Counted from the first letter of the stretch, positions 49,842-59,664 are shown. The stretch: DNA of 64,000 nucleotides from Rubritepida flocculans DSM 14296 (GCF_000425365.1 NZ_AUDH01000004.1:62001-126000); one strand, 5' to 3'. The notes: generated by a model from the letters alone, not told the origin. Made by a program: numbers and translations.

Positions 49842-51017
49842 ATGCCCGGCAATAACCCGCTGCCCCTGCTCGACTTCGGCCTGGGCCCCGAGATCGACGC
49901 GCTGCGCGAGACGGTGCGCAACTTCGCCGAGGCGCGCATCGCCCCGCTCGCGGCCGAAATCGACCGCACGGACGAGTTCCCCCGCCATCTCTGGCCCGAA
50001 CTCGGCGCGCTCGGCCTGCACGGGATCACGGTGGCCGAGGAGCGCGGGGGCTCCGCCATGGGCTACCTCGCGCATTGCGTGGCCATGGAGGAGGTGAGCC
50101 GCGCCAGCGCCAGCGTCGGCCTCTCCTATGGGGCGCACTCCAACCTCTGCGTGAACCAGATCGAGCGCAACGGCACGCCGGGGCAGAAGGCGCGCTACCT
50201 GCCCCCGCTCATCAGCGGCGCGCATCTGGGCGCGCTGGCGATGAGCGAGCCGGGCGCGGGCAGCGACGTGGTGAGCATGAAGCTGCGCGCCGAGAAGCGC
50301 GGCGACCGCTATGTGCTGAACGGCACCAAGCTCTGGATCACCAACGCGCACTACGCCGAGACGATCATCGTCTACGCCAAGACCGCGCCGGAGGCGGGGC
50401 CCAAGGGCATCACCGCCTTCATCGTCGAGCGGGGCTTCAAGGGGTTCACCCCCGCGCAGAAGCTCGACAAGCTCGGCATGCGCGGCTCGCCCACCTCGGA
50501 GCTCGTCTTCGAGGAGTGCGAGGTGCCGGAGGAGAATGTGCTGGGCGAGGTCAATGGCGGTGTGCGCGTGCTCATGTCGGGCCTCGACTACGAGCGCGCG
50601 GTGCTGGCCGCCGGGCCCTTGGGCATCATGCAGGCCTGCCTCGACGTGGTGGTGCCCTACATCCACGAGCGCAGGCAGTTCGGCCAGCCGATCGGCGAGT
50701 TCCAGTTCATCCAGGGCAAGGTCGCGGACATGTACACGCGGCTGAATGCCGCGCGCGCCTATGTCTATGCCGTGGCGCGCGCCTGCGACGCGGGCAAGAC
50801 GACGCGCAAGGACGCGGCCGGCGCCATCCTCTTCGCCGCCGAGGAAGCCACCAGGGCGGCGCTGGACGCCATCCAGATCCTGGGCGGCAACGGCTACATC
50901 AACGACTACCCGACGGGCCGGCTGCTGCGCGACGCCAAGCTCTACGAGATCGGCGCGGGCACGAGCGAAATCCGCCGGCTGCTGATCGGGCGCGAACTCT
51001 TCCGCGAGACGGCGTGA
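49842..51017 (+). CDS. liuA: Isovaleryl-CoA dehydrogenase
   Basis: A 391-residue FAD acyl-CoA dehydrogenase that oxidises isovaleryl-CoA to 3-methylcrotonyl-CoA in leucine breakdown, passing electrons to ETF. The catalytic glutamate is E251 in the isovaleryl-type context [34 protein letters not shown] and the C-terminal [33 protein letters not shown] are family signatures. GGGAGGAACCC precedes the ATG. The carboxylase beta gene begins one base after its stop. Substrate assignment rests on both the E251 position and the neighbours. Confidence 0.93.
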   Translation: MPGNNPLPLLDFGLGPEIDALRETVRNFAEARIAPLAAEIDRTDEFPRHLWPELGALGLHGITVAEERGGSAMGYLAHCVAMEEVSRASASVGLSYGAHSNLCVNQIERNGTPGQKARYLPPLISGAHLGALAMSEPGAGSDVVSMKLRAEKRGDRYVLNGTKLWITNAHYAETIIVYAKTAPEAGPKGITAFIVERGFKGFTPAQKLDKLGMRGSPTSELVFEECEVPEENVLGEVNGGVRVLMSGLDYERAVLAAGPLGIMQACLDVVVPYIHERRQFGQPIGEFQFIQGKVADMYTRLNAARAYVYAVARACDAGKTTRKDAAGAILFAAEEATRAALDAIQILGGNGYINDYPTGRLLRDAKLYEIGAGTSEIRRLLIGRELFRETA

Positions 51018-51018
51018 C

Positions 51019-52620
51019 GTGAAGCTCGCCTCCAGCCTCGACACGCGAAGCGCGGCTTTCCGCGCGAACGCCGAACACACGGCGGGGCTGCTCGCGCAGC
51101 TCGCCGCGCGCACCGCCGCCGCCGCCGAGGGCGGGCCGCCTGCGGCGCGCGAGAAGCACCTCGCCCGCGGCAAGCTTCTGCCGCGCCAGCGTGTCGAACG
51201 GCTGCTCGACCCCGGAGCGCCCTTCCTCGAGCTCTCGCCGCTGGCCGCGCACGGCATGTATGGCGGGGAGGTGCCGGGGGCGGGGCTCATCACCGGCATC
51301 GGGCGCGTCTCCGGCCGGCTCTGCGTGATCGTCGCCAATGACGCGACGGTGAAGGGCGGCAGCTACTACCCGCTCACCGTCAAGAAGCACCTGCGCGCGC
51401 AGGAGATCGCGCAGCAGAACCGGCTGCCCTGCCTCTACCTCGTGGATTCGGGCGGCGCGAACCTGCCCAACCAGGACGAAATCTTCCCCGACCGCGAGCA
51501 TTTCGGCCGCATCTTCTTCAACCAGGCGAACATGAGCGCGGCCGGCATCGCGCAGATCGCCGCCGTCATGGGCTCCTGCACGGCGGGCGGCGCCTATGTG
51601 CCCGCGATGTGCGACGAGGCGGTGATCGTGAAGAACCAGGGCACCATCTTCCTGGGCGGCCCGCCGCTGGTGAAGGCCGCCACCGGCGAGGTGGTGAGCG
51701 CGGAGGATCTTGGCGGCGGCGACGTGCACACGCGCCTCTCGGGGGTGGCGGATCACCTCGCGCATGACGACATGCACGCGCTCGGCCTGCTGCGCCGGAT
51801 CGTCGCCACGCTGAACCTGCCCGCCCCGCCCGCGCCGCCGCATCCGCCCGAGCCGCCGGCCCATGATCCGGCGGAACTGCACGGCCTCATCCCGCGCGAC
51901 GTGCGCGAGCCCTTCGAGGTGCGCGAGGTGATCGCGCGCATCGTGGACGGCAGCGTGCTGGACGAGTTCAAGCCGCGCTACGGCAGCACGCTCGTCACCG
52001 GCTTCGCGCGCATCTGGGGCATGCCGGTGGGCGTGATCGCGAACAACGGCATCCTGTTCAGCGAGAGCGCGCAGAAGGGCGCGCATTTCATCGAGCTGTG
52101 CTGCCAGCGCGGCATCCCGCTGCTCTTCCTGCAGAACATCGCGGGCTTCATGGTCGGCCGGAAATACGAGGCGGGCGGCATCGCCAAGGATGGCGCGAAG
52201 CTCGTCACCGCGGTCGCCACCGCGCAGGTGCCCAAGCTCACGGTGCTGATCGGCGGCAGCTTTGGCGCGGGCAATTACGGCATGTGCGGCCGCGCCTACT
52301 CCCCGCGCTTCCTGTTCACCTGGCCCAACGCGCGCATCAGCGTGATGGGCGGCGAACAGGCGGCGAGCGTGCTCGCCACGCTCCGGCGCGACAATCTCGA
52401 AGCCGCGGGCAAGGCCTGGAGCGCTGATGAGGAGGAGGCCTTCAAGGCCCCCATCCGCGAGAAGTACGAACGCGAGGGCGATCCCTACTACGCCACCGCC
52501 CGGCTGTGGGACGACGGCATCATCCCGCCGGCCATGACGCGCGACGTGCTCGGCCTCGCCCTGCAGGCCGCGCTGCACGCGCCCATTCCGCCCACGCGCT
52601 TCGGCGTGTTCAGGATGTGA
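51019..52620 (+). CDS. liuB: Methylcrotonyl-CoA carboxylase, carboxyltransferase (beta) subunit
   Basis: A 533-residue carboxyltransferase that moves CO2 from biotin to 3-methylcrotonyl-CoA. Family stretches include [36 protein letters not shown]-like [19 protein letters not shown], and [16 protein letters not shown] with [10 protein letters not shown] in the C-terminal half, all typical of the MCC beta subunit. It starts with GTG one base after the dehydrogenase stop and ends five bases before the alpha subunit. In the liu operon of Pseudomonas the hydratase gene liuC normally sits between these two; it is missing here. Confidence 0.94.
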   Translation: MKLASSLDTRSAAFRANAEHTAGLLAQLAARTAAAAEGGPPAAREKHLARGKLLPRQRVERLLDPGAPFLELSPLAAHGMYGGEVPGAGLITGIGRVSGRLCVIVANDATVKGGSYYPLTVKKHLRAQEIAQQNRLPCLYLVDSGGANLPNQDEIFPDREHFGRIFFNQANMSAAGIAQIAAVMGSCTAGGAYVPAMCDEAVIVKNQGTIFLGGPPLVKAATGEVVSAEDLGGGDVHTRLSGVADHLAHDDMHALGLLRRIVATLNLPAPPAPPHPPEPPAHDPAELHGLIPRDVREPFEVREVIARIVDGSVLDEFKPRYGSTLVTGFARIWGMPVGVIANNGILFSESAQKGAHFIELCCQRGIPLLFLQNIAGFMVGRKYEAGGIAKDGAKLVTAVATAQVPKLTVLIGGSFGAGNYGMCGRAYSPRFLFTWPNARISVMGGEQAASVLATLRRDNLEAAGKAWSADEEEAFKAPIREKYEREGDPYYATARLWDDGIIPPAMTRDVLGLALQAALHAPIPPTRFGVFRM

Positions 52621-52625
52621 GCCGC

Positions 52626-54587
52626 ATGTTCCGCAAGCTCCTCATCGCCAACCGCGGCGAGATCGCGCTGCGCATCGCCCGCACCGCGCGGCGGCTGGGC
52701 ATCCTGCCCGTCGCCGTGTTCAGCGAGGCGGACCGCGACGCGCTGCATGTGCGCACGGCCGAGGAAGCGCACTTCATCGGCCCCGCGCCGGCGCGCGAGA
52801 GCTACCTGCGCGGCGACGTGATCCTCGACGTCGCGCGCCGCTGCGGGGCGGAGGCGATCCATCCCGGCTACGGCTTCCTCTCCGAGAACGCGGAGTTCGC
52901 CGAGGCCTGCCTTGATGCGGGCATCGCCTTCATCGGCCCCACGCCGCACGCCATCCGCGCCATGGGCAGCAAGGCGGAGTCGAAGCGCCTGATGGTGGCC
53001 GCCGGGGTGCCCACCGTTCCCGGCTATCACGGCGAGGCGCAGGACGACGCGCATCTCGCCGCCGAAGCGGGGCGCATCGGCTTTCCCGTGCTGATCAAGG
53101 CGAGCGCCGGCGGGGGCGGGAAGGGGATGCGCCCCGTCCATGACCCCGCGCGCTTCCTCGAGGAGCTGCACGGCGCGCGGCGCGAGGCGCTGGCCGCCTT
53201 CGGCGATGACCGGGTGCTGATCGAGAAATACCTCACCCGGCCCCGCCACGTCGAAGTGCAGGTGATGGGCGATTCGCACGGCCGCATCGTGCATCTGCAT
53301 ACGCGCGACTGCTCGATCCAGCGCCGCCACCAGAAGGTGCTGGAGGAGGCGCCAGCCCCCGCGCTGTCGCCCGCGCTGCGCGCGCGGCTGCACGAGTCCG
53401 CGGTGAACGCTGCCCGCGCGGTGGGCTATGTGAACGCCGGCACGGTCGAGTTCGTGGTGGAGGGCGAGGAGGCCTTCTTCCTCGAGATGAACACCCGCCT
53501 TCAGGTGGAGCACCCGGTGACGGAAATGGTCACCGGGCTCGACCTGGTGGAGTGGCAGCTCCGCGTCGCGGCCGGCGAGGCGCTGCCCGAACACTGGCCG
53601 CCCGCGCCGCGGGGGCATGCGGTGGAGGTGCGTCTCTACGCCGAGGAACCCGAGCAGGGTTTCCGCCCGGCCACCGGCCGGCTGCGGAAATTCCACCTCG
53701 CACCGCAGGGCGGGGATCTGCGCCTGGATGCGGGGGTGGCGGCGGGCGATGCGGTCAGCGCCTTCTACGACCCCATGCTCGCCAAGCTCATCGCCTGGGG
53801 CGAGGACCGGGAGGCGGCGCTGCGGCATCTCGCGCAAGGGCTGGCGGGGCTCGAGATCGAGGGGGTGGGCAACAACCTGCTCTTCCTTCGGCGACTGCTG
53901 GCGCATGAGGCGCTGCACGCCGCGGCGCTGGACACCGGCTTCCTCGCCCGGCACGGCGAGGCGCTGCTGGCCCCGCCCCAGCCGGCGCCGGCCGAGGCGG
54001 TCCTTGCTGCGGCGCTGGGCGATGCGGCGGATGAGGAGGAGGGGGCTGGGCCCTGGCAGGCGCTGCGCCACTGGCGGCTGCAGGGGCCGGCGGAGACCGT
54101 CGAACTCTGGGACGACGGGCTGCGGCCGCGCCGCGTCACGCTGCGCCGCCACGCCGACGGCGTCGTGGAGGCGCAGGTGGAGGGCGATGCGCCGCGCCGC
54201 CTCGCGCTGCGGCGCAGCGCGGGCACGCTCGCTTTGGAGGAGGGCGGGGTGCGACGCGCCGTCGCCGTCATCCCCGAGCAGGGGGGCTGCACCATCCGTC
54301 TCGGCGCCGAGAGCTGGCGGCTGTGGCGGCGCGACGCGCATGCGCCGGCGGCGGGAGAGGCGGCGTCGGAGAACCGGCTTTCCGCGCCGATTCCCGGTCG
54401 GGTTGTGCAGCTTCTCGTGCAGGTTGGGGATCAGGTCGAGCCTGGTCAGTTGCTTGCGGTTCTCGAGGCCATGAAGACCGAGATCAAATTGACTGCACCA
54501 CGCGCGGGGGTTGTGGCCCATGTCGGCGCCTATCCGGGCGAGACGGTGGAAGAAGGCACGGAGATCGTCACGCTCGCCGATACATGA
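52626..54587 (+). CDS. liuD: Methylcrotonyl-CoA carboxylase, biotin carboxylase (alpha) subunit
   Basis: A 653-residue subunit with an N-terminal biotin carboxylase (1 to about 450) and a C-terminal biotinyl domain. KLLIANRGEIALRIARTA opens it. The ATP-grasp loop SAGGGGKGM is near 160-168, and EMNTRLQVEHPVTE near 287-300. The biotin lysine is K617 in EAMKT; most carboxylases have AMKM, so the residue after the lysine is unusual. Region 450-570 is the variable BT linker domain. An in-frame GTG three codons earlier is possible. Assignment to methylcrotonyl rather than another acyl-CoA rests on the adjacent liuA- and liuB-type genes. Confidence 0.92.
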   Translation: MFRKLLIANRGEIALRIARTARRLGILPVAVFSEADRDALHVRTAEEAHFIGPAPARESYLRGDVILDVARRCGAEAIHPGYGFLSENAEFAEACLDAGIAFIGPTPHAIRAMGSKAESKRLMVAAGVPTVPGYHGEAQDDAHLAAEAGRIGFPVLIKASAGGGGKGMRPVHDPARFLEELHGARREALAAFGDDRVLIEKYLTRPRHVEVQVMGDSHGRIVHLHTRDCSIQRRHQKVLEEAPAPALSPALRARLHESAVNAARAVGYVNAGTVEFVVEGEEAFFLEMNTRLQVEHPVTEMVTGLDLVEWQLRVAAGEALPEHWPPAPRGHAVEVRLYAEEPEQGFRPATGRLRKFHLAPQGGDLRLDAGVAAGDAVSAFYDPMLAKLIAWGEDREAALRHLAQGLAGLEIEGVGNNLLFLRRLLAHEALHAAALDTGFLARHGEALLAPPQPAPAEAVLAAALGDAADEEEGAGPWQALRHWRLQGPAETVELWDDGLRPRRVTLRRHADGVVEAQVEGDAPRRLALRRSAGTLALEEGGVRRAVAVIPEQGGCTIRLGAESWRLWRRDAHAPAAGEAASENRLSAPIPGRVVQLLVQVGDQVEPGQLLAVLEAMKTEIKLTAPRAGVVAHVGAYPGETVEEGTEIVTLADT

Positions 54588-54615
54588 TTTCCACGGCGAG
54601 ATTGCTCTTCTTCAC

Positions 54616-54641
54616 TTGACAAAGATGGAGTCGATTTAAAT
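54616..54641 (+). promoter_or_regulatory. Candidate promoter in a locally AT-rich gap
   Basis: A perfect -35 TTGACA (54616-54621) is followed by the only AT-rich stretch nearby, ATTTAAAT (54634-54641). The spacing to TTAAAT is 14 bases, shorter than ideal. It lies about 95 bases before the small membrane-protein gene. Confidence 0.35.
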
Positions 54642-54736
54642 CCGTGGCGATGGTGGAGCGTCCCATTCTGGAACTCTCGGCCAAGGGAGCGGCCGACAGG
54701 GCCTGCCCCGTCGCTGTTTTGCAAGGGAGGTGAGCA

Positions 54737-54922
54737 ATGACCAATGGTTTCCTGGGCGTGGACCCCGCGGGGCGCGAGAGCAGCGATCCGCTTCCCCCCG
54801 TGGTCCTCTACAGCACCGCCAAGCCCGAGGAAGGCGGGGCGGGCGGTGAGGTCTGGGCGGTGCTGCGCGCGCTGCTGCTCGTCGTCTCGGTCGTGCTCGT
54901 GCTGGGCTGGCTGGTGGCCTGA
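54737..54922 (+). CDS. Small single-pass membrane protein, unknown function
   Basis: A 61-residue protein. The first 40 residues are hydrophilic (MTNGFLGVDPAGRESSDPL onward), and 42-61 are one hydrophobic helix ending LVLGWLVA at the very C-terminus, which looks like a tail-anchored membrane segment. GGGAGGTGA just before the ATG is an excellent ribosome-binding site, and the gene has its own upstream gap with a TTGACA. I do not recognise the family. It stands alone between the carboxylase gene and a convergent aminotransferase gene. Confidence 0.6.
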   Translation: MTNGFLGVDPAGRESSDPLPPVVLYSTAKPEEGGAGGEVWAVLRALLLVVSVVLVLGWLVA

Positions 54923-54941
54923 TCTCCGCCCTGTTCAGGCC

Positions 54942-56264
54942 TCAGCCGAGCAGCGGCGCCCGCGTGGCCAGGAACTCCCGCAGCGCGGCCAGCAGCGCCG
55001 CGTCGTCCTCGGGCCCTTGCGGGAGGGAGAGGCAGATCATCCCGCGCCGGGCGAGGTAGATCCCGGCCTGCAGCATGTCGAGGAAGAAGAGTTCCCGCCG
55101 CTGCTCCTCCTCCGCCGTCGCGGCGGAGGGGGCGGCGATGGGACCGCGCCGGAAATGCGCGGCCATCATGCTGCCCCGCCCGGTGAATTGCATGGCTGCG
55201 CCGGCTTTGGCGCAGGCGGCGTTGAGCCCGGCGCGCAGCGCCTCGCCGCGGGCGTAGAGCGCCTCCGCCTCTGCGGGCCCGAAGATCTCGCCCAGCGCCA
55301 CGCAGCCCGCGGCCATGGACCAGACATTGTTGTTGAAGGTGCCCGCATGGGGCAGCGCGCGCGGGCGGTGCCCGTCGAAGAGCTCCATCACCTCCGCCCG
55401 CCCGCCAAAGGCGCCGGCGTTGAAGCCGCCGGCGATGTATTTGCCGAGGGTGGTGAGGTCCGGCCGCACGCCCATGCGCCCCTGCAGGCCCGCGGGGCCG
55501 TGGCGGCTTGTCATCACCTCGTCGAGGATGAGCAGCGCGCCCGTCTCGTCGCAGGCCTCGCGCAGCGCGGCGAGGAACTCCGGCGTGGCCGGAATGCAGC
55601 CGCCCGAGCCGAGCATGGGCTCGACCAGCACGGCGGCGAGCGCCTGGCCGGCGGCGCGGATGGCGGCGCGCGCCCCTTCCGCATCGTTGTAGTCGAGGAA
55701 GCGCGTGGGCACCGGCAGGTTCACCGGATTGTCCTCGCGCGCGAAGGTCAGCACGCCGCCATGGTAGCCGCCGCGGGCCACCATGATCTCCGTCCGGCCG
55801 GTGAAGGCGCGGGCGGCGGCCAGCGCCATGATGTTCGCCTCGGTGCCGGAGTTGGTGAAGCGCACCCGCTCGATGGAGGGGAAGCGGCCGCAGATCAGCG
55901 CGGCGAAGCGCGCCTCGTCCTGCCCCGCGGCGGCGAGATTGATGCCCCGCGCCATGGCCGCCTGCGCCGCGGCGAGGATACGCGGTTCCGAGTGGCCGAA
56001 CAGCCCGGCCGAGTATTCGCCCAGGAAGTCGCGATAGGCGTGCCCGTCCAGATCCCACAGCATCGCACCCTCGCCGCGCGCCATGACGATGGGAAAGGGC
56101 GTCCAGAACAGCACGCTGCGGGTGCTGCCGCCCGGCATCACCGCGCGCGCCGCGGCGTGGGCGGCCGCGCTGGCCGGGCGGGCGGCGGCGTAGCGCGCGC
56201 GGGCCTCCTCCAGCGCGGCCGGAAGGGCGCTGTTGCGGCGGGCAGGCGTGTCGAGAGGGCTCAT
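54942..56264 (-). CDS. Class III aminotransferase, glutamate-1-semialdehyde aminotransferase-like
   Basis: A 440-residue PLP enzyme. The PLP lysine is K275 in TTLGKYIAGGF, the pyridine-binding aspartate D248 in LLILDEV, and NSGTEAN (138-144) binds the phosphate. The opening MPGGSTRSVLFWTPFPIVMARGEG is like glutamate-1-semialdehyde 2,1-aminomutases, but many paralogues with this opening are amino-acid or amine transaminases. Its location beside flavin oxidoreductase genes and not heme genes makes a catabolic role more likely. The ATG at 56264 is chosen because upstream codons enter the divergent promoter region. It is divergent from the DadA-like gene by 100 bases. Confidence 0.82.
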   Translation of the reverse strand: MSPLDTPARRNSALPAALEEARARYAAARPASAAAHAAARAVMPGGSTRSVLFWTPFPIVMARGEGAMLWDLDGHAYRDFLGEYSAGLFGHSEPRILAAAQAAMARGINLAAAGQDEARFAALICGRFPSIERVRFTNSGTEANIMALAAARAFTGRTEIMVARGGYHGGVLTFAREDNPVNLPVPTRFLDYNDAEGARAAIRAAGQALAAVLVEPMLGSGGCIPATPEFLAALREACDETGALLILDEVMTSRHGPAGLQGRMGVRPDLTTLGKYIAGGFNAGAFGGRAEVMELFDGHRPRALPHAGTFNNNVWSMAAGCVALGEIFGPAEAEALYARGEALRAGLNAACAKAGAAMQFTGRGSMMAAHFRRGPIAAPSAATAEEEQRRELFFLDMLQAGIYLARRGMICLSLPQGPEDDAALLAALREFLATRAPLLG

Positions 56265-56364
56265 GACGGGGCAGGCTCGCGCGCGCCTCGGCCCCGCGTC
56301 AACGCCGCCCTTGCGCGGCGTGCCCGCCCGGTGCTTCCTGCCTCGCGCGCGGAGGGGAGAGCCG

Positions 56365-57486
56365 ATGGCGGACGCGATCGTGGTGGGCGGGGGCCTCGTG
56401 GGCGCCGCCATCGCCTATGGGCTGCAGCGCGAGGGGCTGGCCACCACGCTGCTCGACGAGGGCGATGTGGCGCTGCGCGCCTCGCGCGGGAATTTCGGGC
56501 TGGTCTGGGTGCAGTCCAAGGGTCTCGGCGCGCCGCACTACCAGCGCTGGACCCGCGCCTCGGCCGAGGGCTGGGCGGGGCTGGCGGGCGATCTCGCCGC
56601 CGCGACGGGGCTCGACTGCGGCCTCAGCCAGCCGGGCGGCCTGCACCTCTGCCTCTCGGACGCCGAGATGCAGGAGCGCGCGGACCGGATGGCGCGGATG
56701 AAGGCCGAGGCCGGCAACCACGGCTACGAGTACCGCATGCTCGATCGCCGGGAGCTGGCGGAGATGCTCCCCGGCCTGGGGCCCGAGGTGGCGGGCGGCT
56801 CCTTCACCCCCTATGACGGCCACGCCAACCCGCTGAACCTGCTGCACGCGCTGCACAAGGCCTTCACCGGGCTCGGCGGGCGCTACGTCCCCCATGCGGG
56901 GGTGACGGGGGGCCGCGCCGCCCCGCACGACTTCCACGTGGAGACGCCCGCGGGCGCCTTCCGCGCGGGGGTGATCGTGCTGGCCGCGGGGCTCGGCAAC
57001 GCGGCGCTCGCGCCGCTCTTCGGCCTCTCGGCGCCGGTGCGGCCGCAGCGCGGGCAGATCCTCGTCACCGAGCGCGCGCGGGAGGTGCTGCCGCTGCCCA
57101 CCACCACCATCCGCCAGACGCCGGAGGGCACGCTGATGATCGGCGATTCCCACGAGGAGGCGGGCTTCGACCTCTCGCAGAAGACCGAGGTGATGGCTGC
57201 CATCGCCGATCGCGCCGTGCGCTGCTTTCCCTGGATCGCGCGGTTGAACATCGTGCGCGCCTGGTCGGCGCTGCGGGTGATGGCGCCCGACGGGCTTCCG
57301 GTCTATGACGCTTCGGAGCGGTTCCCCGGGGCCTTCACCGCGAACTGCCATTCCGGGGTGACGCTCGCGGCCGCCCATGCGCGGCTGCTCGCCCCGATGA
57401 TCGCGCGCGGCGCGCTGGATGCCGCGCTCGAGCCCTTCTCGGCCCGCCGCTTCGGGCCGGGATTCCCCGGCAGGGCGGCCGCCTGA
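56365..57486 (+). CDS. FAD-dependent oxidoreductase, DadA/HcnC-like
   Basis: A 373-residue flavoprotein of the glycine/D-amino-acid oxidase (DAO) family. The dinucleotide-binding loop GGGLVGAAIAYGL is at residues 8-20, with acidic LLDEGD at the end of the second strand. RASRGNFGLVWVQSKG and the C-terminal NCHSGVTLAAAHARLLAPMI fit the beta subunit of HcnABC- or opine-oxidase-type complexes. GGAGGGGAGA precedes the ATG. The matching HcnA- and HcnB-like genes are 2.2 kb downstream, after two peptidoglycan-enzyme genes. The substrate is probably an amino acid or a related amine; which one is not visible. Confidence 0.82.
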   Translation: MADAIVVGGGLVGAAIAYGLQREGLATTLLDEGDVALRASRGNFGLVWVQSKGLGAPHYQRWTRASAEGWAGLAGDLAAATGLDCGLSQPGGLHLCLSDAEMQERADRMARMKAEAGNHGYEYRMLDRRELAEMLPGLGPEVAGGSFTPYDGHANPLNLLHALHKAFTGLGGRYVPHAGVTGGRAAPHDFHVETPAGAFRAGVIVLAAGLGNAALAPLFGLSAPVRPQRGQILVTERAREVLPLPTTTIRQTPEGTLMIGDSHEEAGFDLSQKTEVMAAIADRAVRCFPWIARLNIVRAWSALRVMAPDGLPVYDASERFPGAFTANCHSGVTLAAAHARLLAPMIARGALDAALEPFSARRFGPGFPGRAAA

Positions 57487-57550
57487 GTCCTTGGCGACGC
57501 GGCGCGCGCCTGTGTAGAGAAGCCAGGAAGGCTGGAACAGAGACCTGCGC

Positions 57551-59056
57551 ATGGATCGCCGTGTTGTCCTCGGGGGCCTCCTCGCCCTCGCCGCCGCGCC
57601 GGGTGTGGCCCGCGCCCAGGCGTCCGCGCCGGCCGCTCCCGCGCCCACGCGCACCCTGGCCGCCGGGCCCGAAGCTCTGCGCCGGCTGGGCGAGCGCCTG
57701 CTCCGGCTGGAGGAGGATGGGCTCGATCCGCGCTGGTATGGCCTCACCCCGGGCGCCACGCCCGATCCGCAGCAGATCGCCTCCGCCGCCGCTGGCGCGC
57801 TCACCGATCTGGTGCAGGGCCGCGCCGGGGTTCCCGCGGGCCGCGTGGACATCCGGCGCGAGTCCAACCCCGCCCTTCTGATGCGCTGGTTCGAGCAGAT
57901 CATCGAGGCCGCCGAGCCCGCCGAGGTGATCGAGCGCGCCGCGCTGCATCATCCCGACATGGCCCCGCTGAAGGCGGCGCTGGCCGCCGCCAGGGCCCGC
58001 GCGGGCAATGCCTGGCCGCGCGTGCCCGAGATCCAGGGCCGCATCCTGGAGCCCGGCGCGACCGACCCCGCCCGCGTGCCGCCGATGCGCCAGCGCCTGG
58101 CGCTGACCGACCCCGCCTTCGCCGCCAGCCCGGGCGATGGCCCGATCTATGACGAGCGCCTCCAGGCGGCGGTGCGGCGCTTCCAGGCCGAGCGCGGGAT
58201 AGACCCCACGGGCCGGGTGGGCCCCGTGACCTTGGCCGCGCTCAACCGCCCCGTCGAGGCCAGCGTGAACCAGCTCCGCGCCGCGCTCGACATGCGCCGC
58301 GGCCAGGCCGCGCCGGGGCGCGAGCGACGGGTGGAGGTGAACGTCCCCGATTTCCGCTTGGCGGTGATCGAGGAAGGCCGCGTGATCATGGAGATGGCCG
58401 TGGTGGTGGGCCGCCCCGCCCGCGCCACGCCCATGATCGTCACGCGCATGACCTCGGTGCAGTTCAACCCGCCCTGGGGCGTGCCGCAGCGCAACGCGCG
58501 CGAGGATCTCCTGCCGCGCCTGCAGCGCGATCCCACCGCGCTGCAGGCCCGCGGCTTCCGCATCTTCCAGCGCGTGGACGGCCAAGTGGTGGAGGTGGAC
58601 CCCACCACGGTGAACTGGCGCGCGGTGAACCCGGACCGCTTTCCCTTCTTCATCCGGCAGGACGCGGGCGACGCCAACGCGCTCGGCCGGCTCAAGTTCA
58701 ACATGCCCAACAACGACGACATCTTCCTCCACGACACGCCCGAGCGGCATCTGTTCCGCCGGGCGGACCGCGCCTATTCCTCCGGCTGCATCCGCCTCGA
58801 GCGGCCCATGGATTTGCTGATGCTGCTGCTCGAAGGCACGGAGGGCTGGAGCCGCGAGCGGGTGGACCGCACCCTCGCCAGCCGGCAGACCATCACCGCC
58901 GCGCTGCGCCGCCAGCTCCCCATCCGCCTCCATTACGACACGGTGCTGGTGGAGAACGGGCGCGTGCGCTCCCGCCCCGACCTCTACGGACTCGACGACG
59001 CCTATGTGCGCGCCATGGAGGCGCGCAGCCCGCGGGCGGTCGTCGCACGGGCCTGA
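57551..59056 (+). CDS. L,D-transpeptidase with peptidoglycan-binding domain (LdtD/YcbB-like)
   Basis: A 501-residue periplasmic enzyme. The leader is MDRRVVLGGLLALAAAPGVARAQ. A peptidoglycan-binding domain at about 200-240 (LQAAVRRFQAERGIDPTGR) precedes the YkuD catalytic domain (about 260-450). The active-site cysteine is C413 in YSSGCIRLE, with the upstream histidine in FLHDTPERHLF. Such enzymes form 3-3 crosslinks or attach D-amino acids and lipoproteins to murein. It is followed three bases later by a MepK-like gene, the same pair as ycbB-ycbK in E. coli. Confidence 0.9.
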   Translation: MDRRVVLGGLLALAAAPGVARAQASAPAAPAPTRTLAAGPEALRRLGERLLRLEEDGLDPRWYGLTPGATPDPQQIASAAAGALTDLVQGRAGVPAGRVDIRRESNPALLMRWFEQIIEAAEPAEVIERAALHHPDMAPLKAALAAARARAGNAWPRVPEIQGRILEPGATDPARVPPMRQRLALTDPAFAASPGDGPIYDERLQAAVRRFQAERGIDPTGRVGPVTLAALNRPVEASVNQLRAALDMRRGQAAPGRERRVEVNVPDFRLAVIEEGRVIMEMAVVVGRPARATPMIVTRMTSVQFNPPWGVPQRNAREDLLPRLQRDPTALQARGFRIFQRVDGQVVEVDPTTVNWRAVNPDRFPFFIRQDAGDANALGRLKFNMPNNDDIFLHDTPERHLFRRADRAYSSGCIRLERPMDLLMLLLEGTEGWSRERVDRTLASRQTITAALRRQLPIRLHYDTVLVENGRVRSRPDLYGLDDAYVRAMEARSPRAVVARA

Positions 59057-59059
59057 GCG

Positions 59060-59662
59060 ATGCGGCTCTTCGCCCATTCCTGCCCGGCCTGCGAGGGGCT
59101 GGAGGGTTTCTCCTGCCCCGAGGCCGAGATCGCCACGCGCCGCGCCTTCCTGGCCGGCGTCGGGGGGTTCGCCACCACCTTCCTCGCCGCCCCGGCCGTG
59201 GCCCAGGCGCTGACGGGCAGCACCCGGCGCATCGCCATCCGCCGTGTGCAGACGGGCGATTCCTTCGAGGGAATCTACTGGCGCGAGGGCCGCTACGAGC
59301 GCGAGGCGCTGCGCCGGCTGGACGCCATCATGCGCGACCCCGGCATGGACGAGGCGACCCCCATGGACCCCCGCCTCTTCGACGTGCTGGCGTCGGTGCG
59401 CGAGCGCCTCGGGTCCGACGAGGCCTGGCTCGTGATCAGCGGCTACCGCACGCCGGAGACCAACGCCAGCCGCGCGCGCCAGTCGCGCCGCGTCAGCCGC
59501 GCCTCGCTGCACATGTCGGGCATGGCGGCCGATTGCCGCCTGCCGGGGCGCGAGGCGCTGGGCATCGCCCGTGCGGCGGCCGACATGCAGACGGGCGGCG
59601 TGGGGCTGTATCGGCGCGACGGCTTCGTGCATCTCGACTGCGGCCCGGCGCGCCGCTGGTGA
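59060..59662 (+). CDS. DUF882/MepK-like murein endopeptidase (YcbK family)
   Basis: A 200-residue metallopeptidase of the M15 fold. The N-terminal region has a twin-arginine-type leader, TRRAFLAGVGGF (26-37), unusually preceded by a 25-residue stretch with four cysteines in the first 20 residues. The zinc-site residues are H151 and D158 (SLHMSGMAAD) and H191 (VHLDCG). In E. coli MepK cleaves 3-3 crosslinks made by L,D-transpeptidases, so this and the preceding gene form an opposing make-and-cut pair. Its stop overlaps the next gene's region. Confidence 0.87.
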   Translation: MRLFAHSCPACEGLEGFSCPEAEIATRRAFLAGVGGFATTFLAAPAVAQALTGSTRRIAIRRVQTGDSFEGIYWREGRYEREALRRLDAIMRDPGMDEATPMDPRLFDVLASVRERLGSDEAWLVISGYRTPETNASRARQSRRVSRASLHMSGMAADCRLPGREALGIARAAADMQTGGVGLYRRDGFVHLDCGPARRW

Positions 59663-59664
59663 GC

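Noticed and set aside
56265-56364. A minus-strand promoter for the aminotransferase from TTGACG in the divergent gap
   Set aside because: The -35-like hexamer is present on the minus strand, but the position 17 bases on is CGAGCC, not a usable -10.
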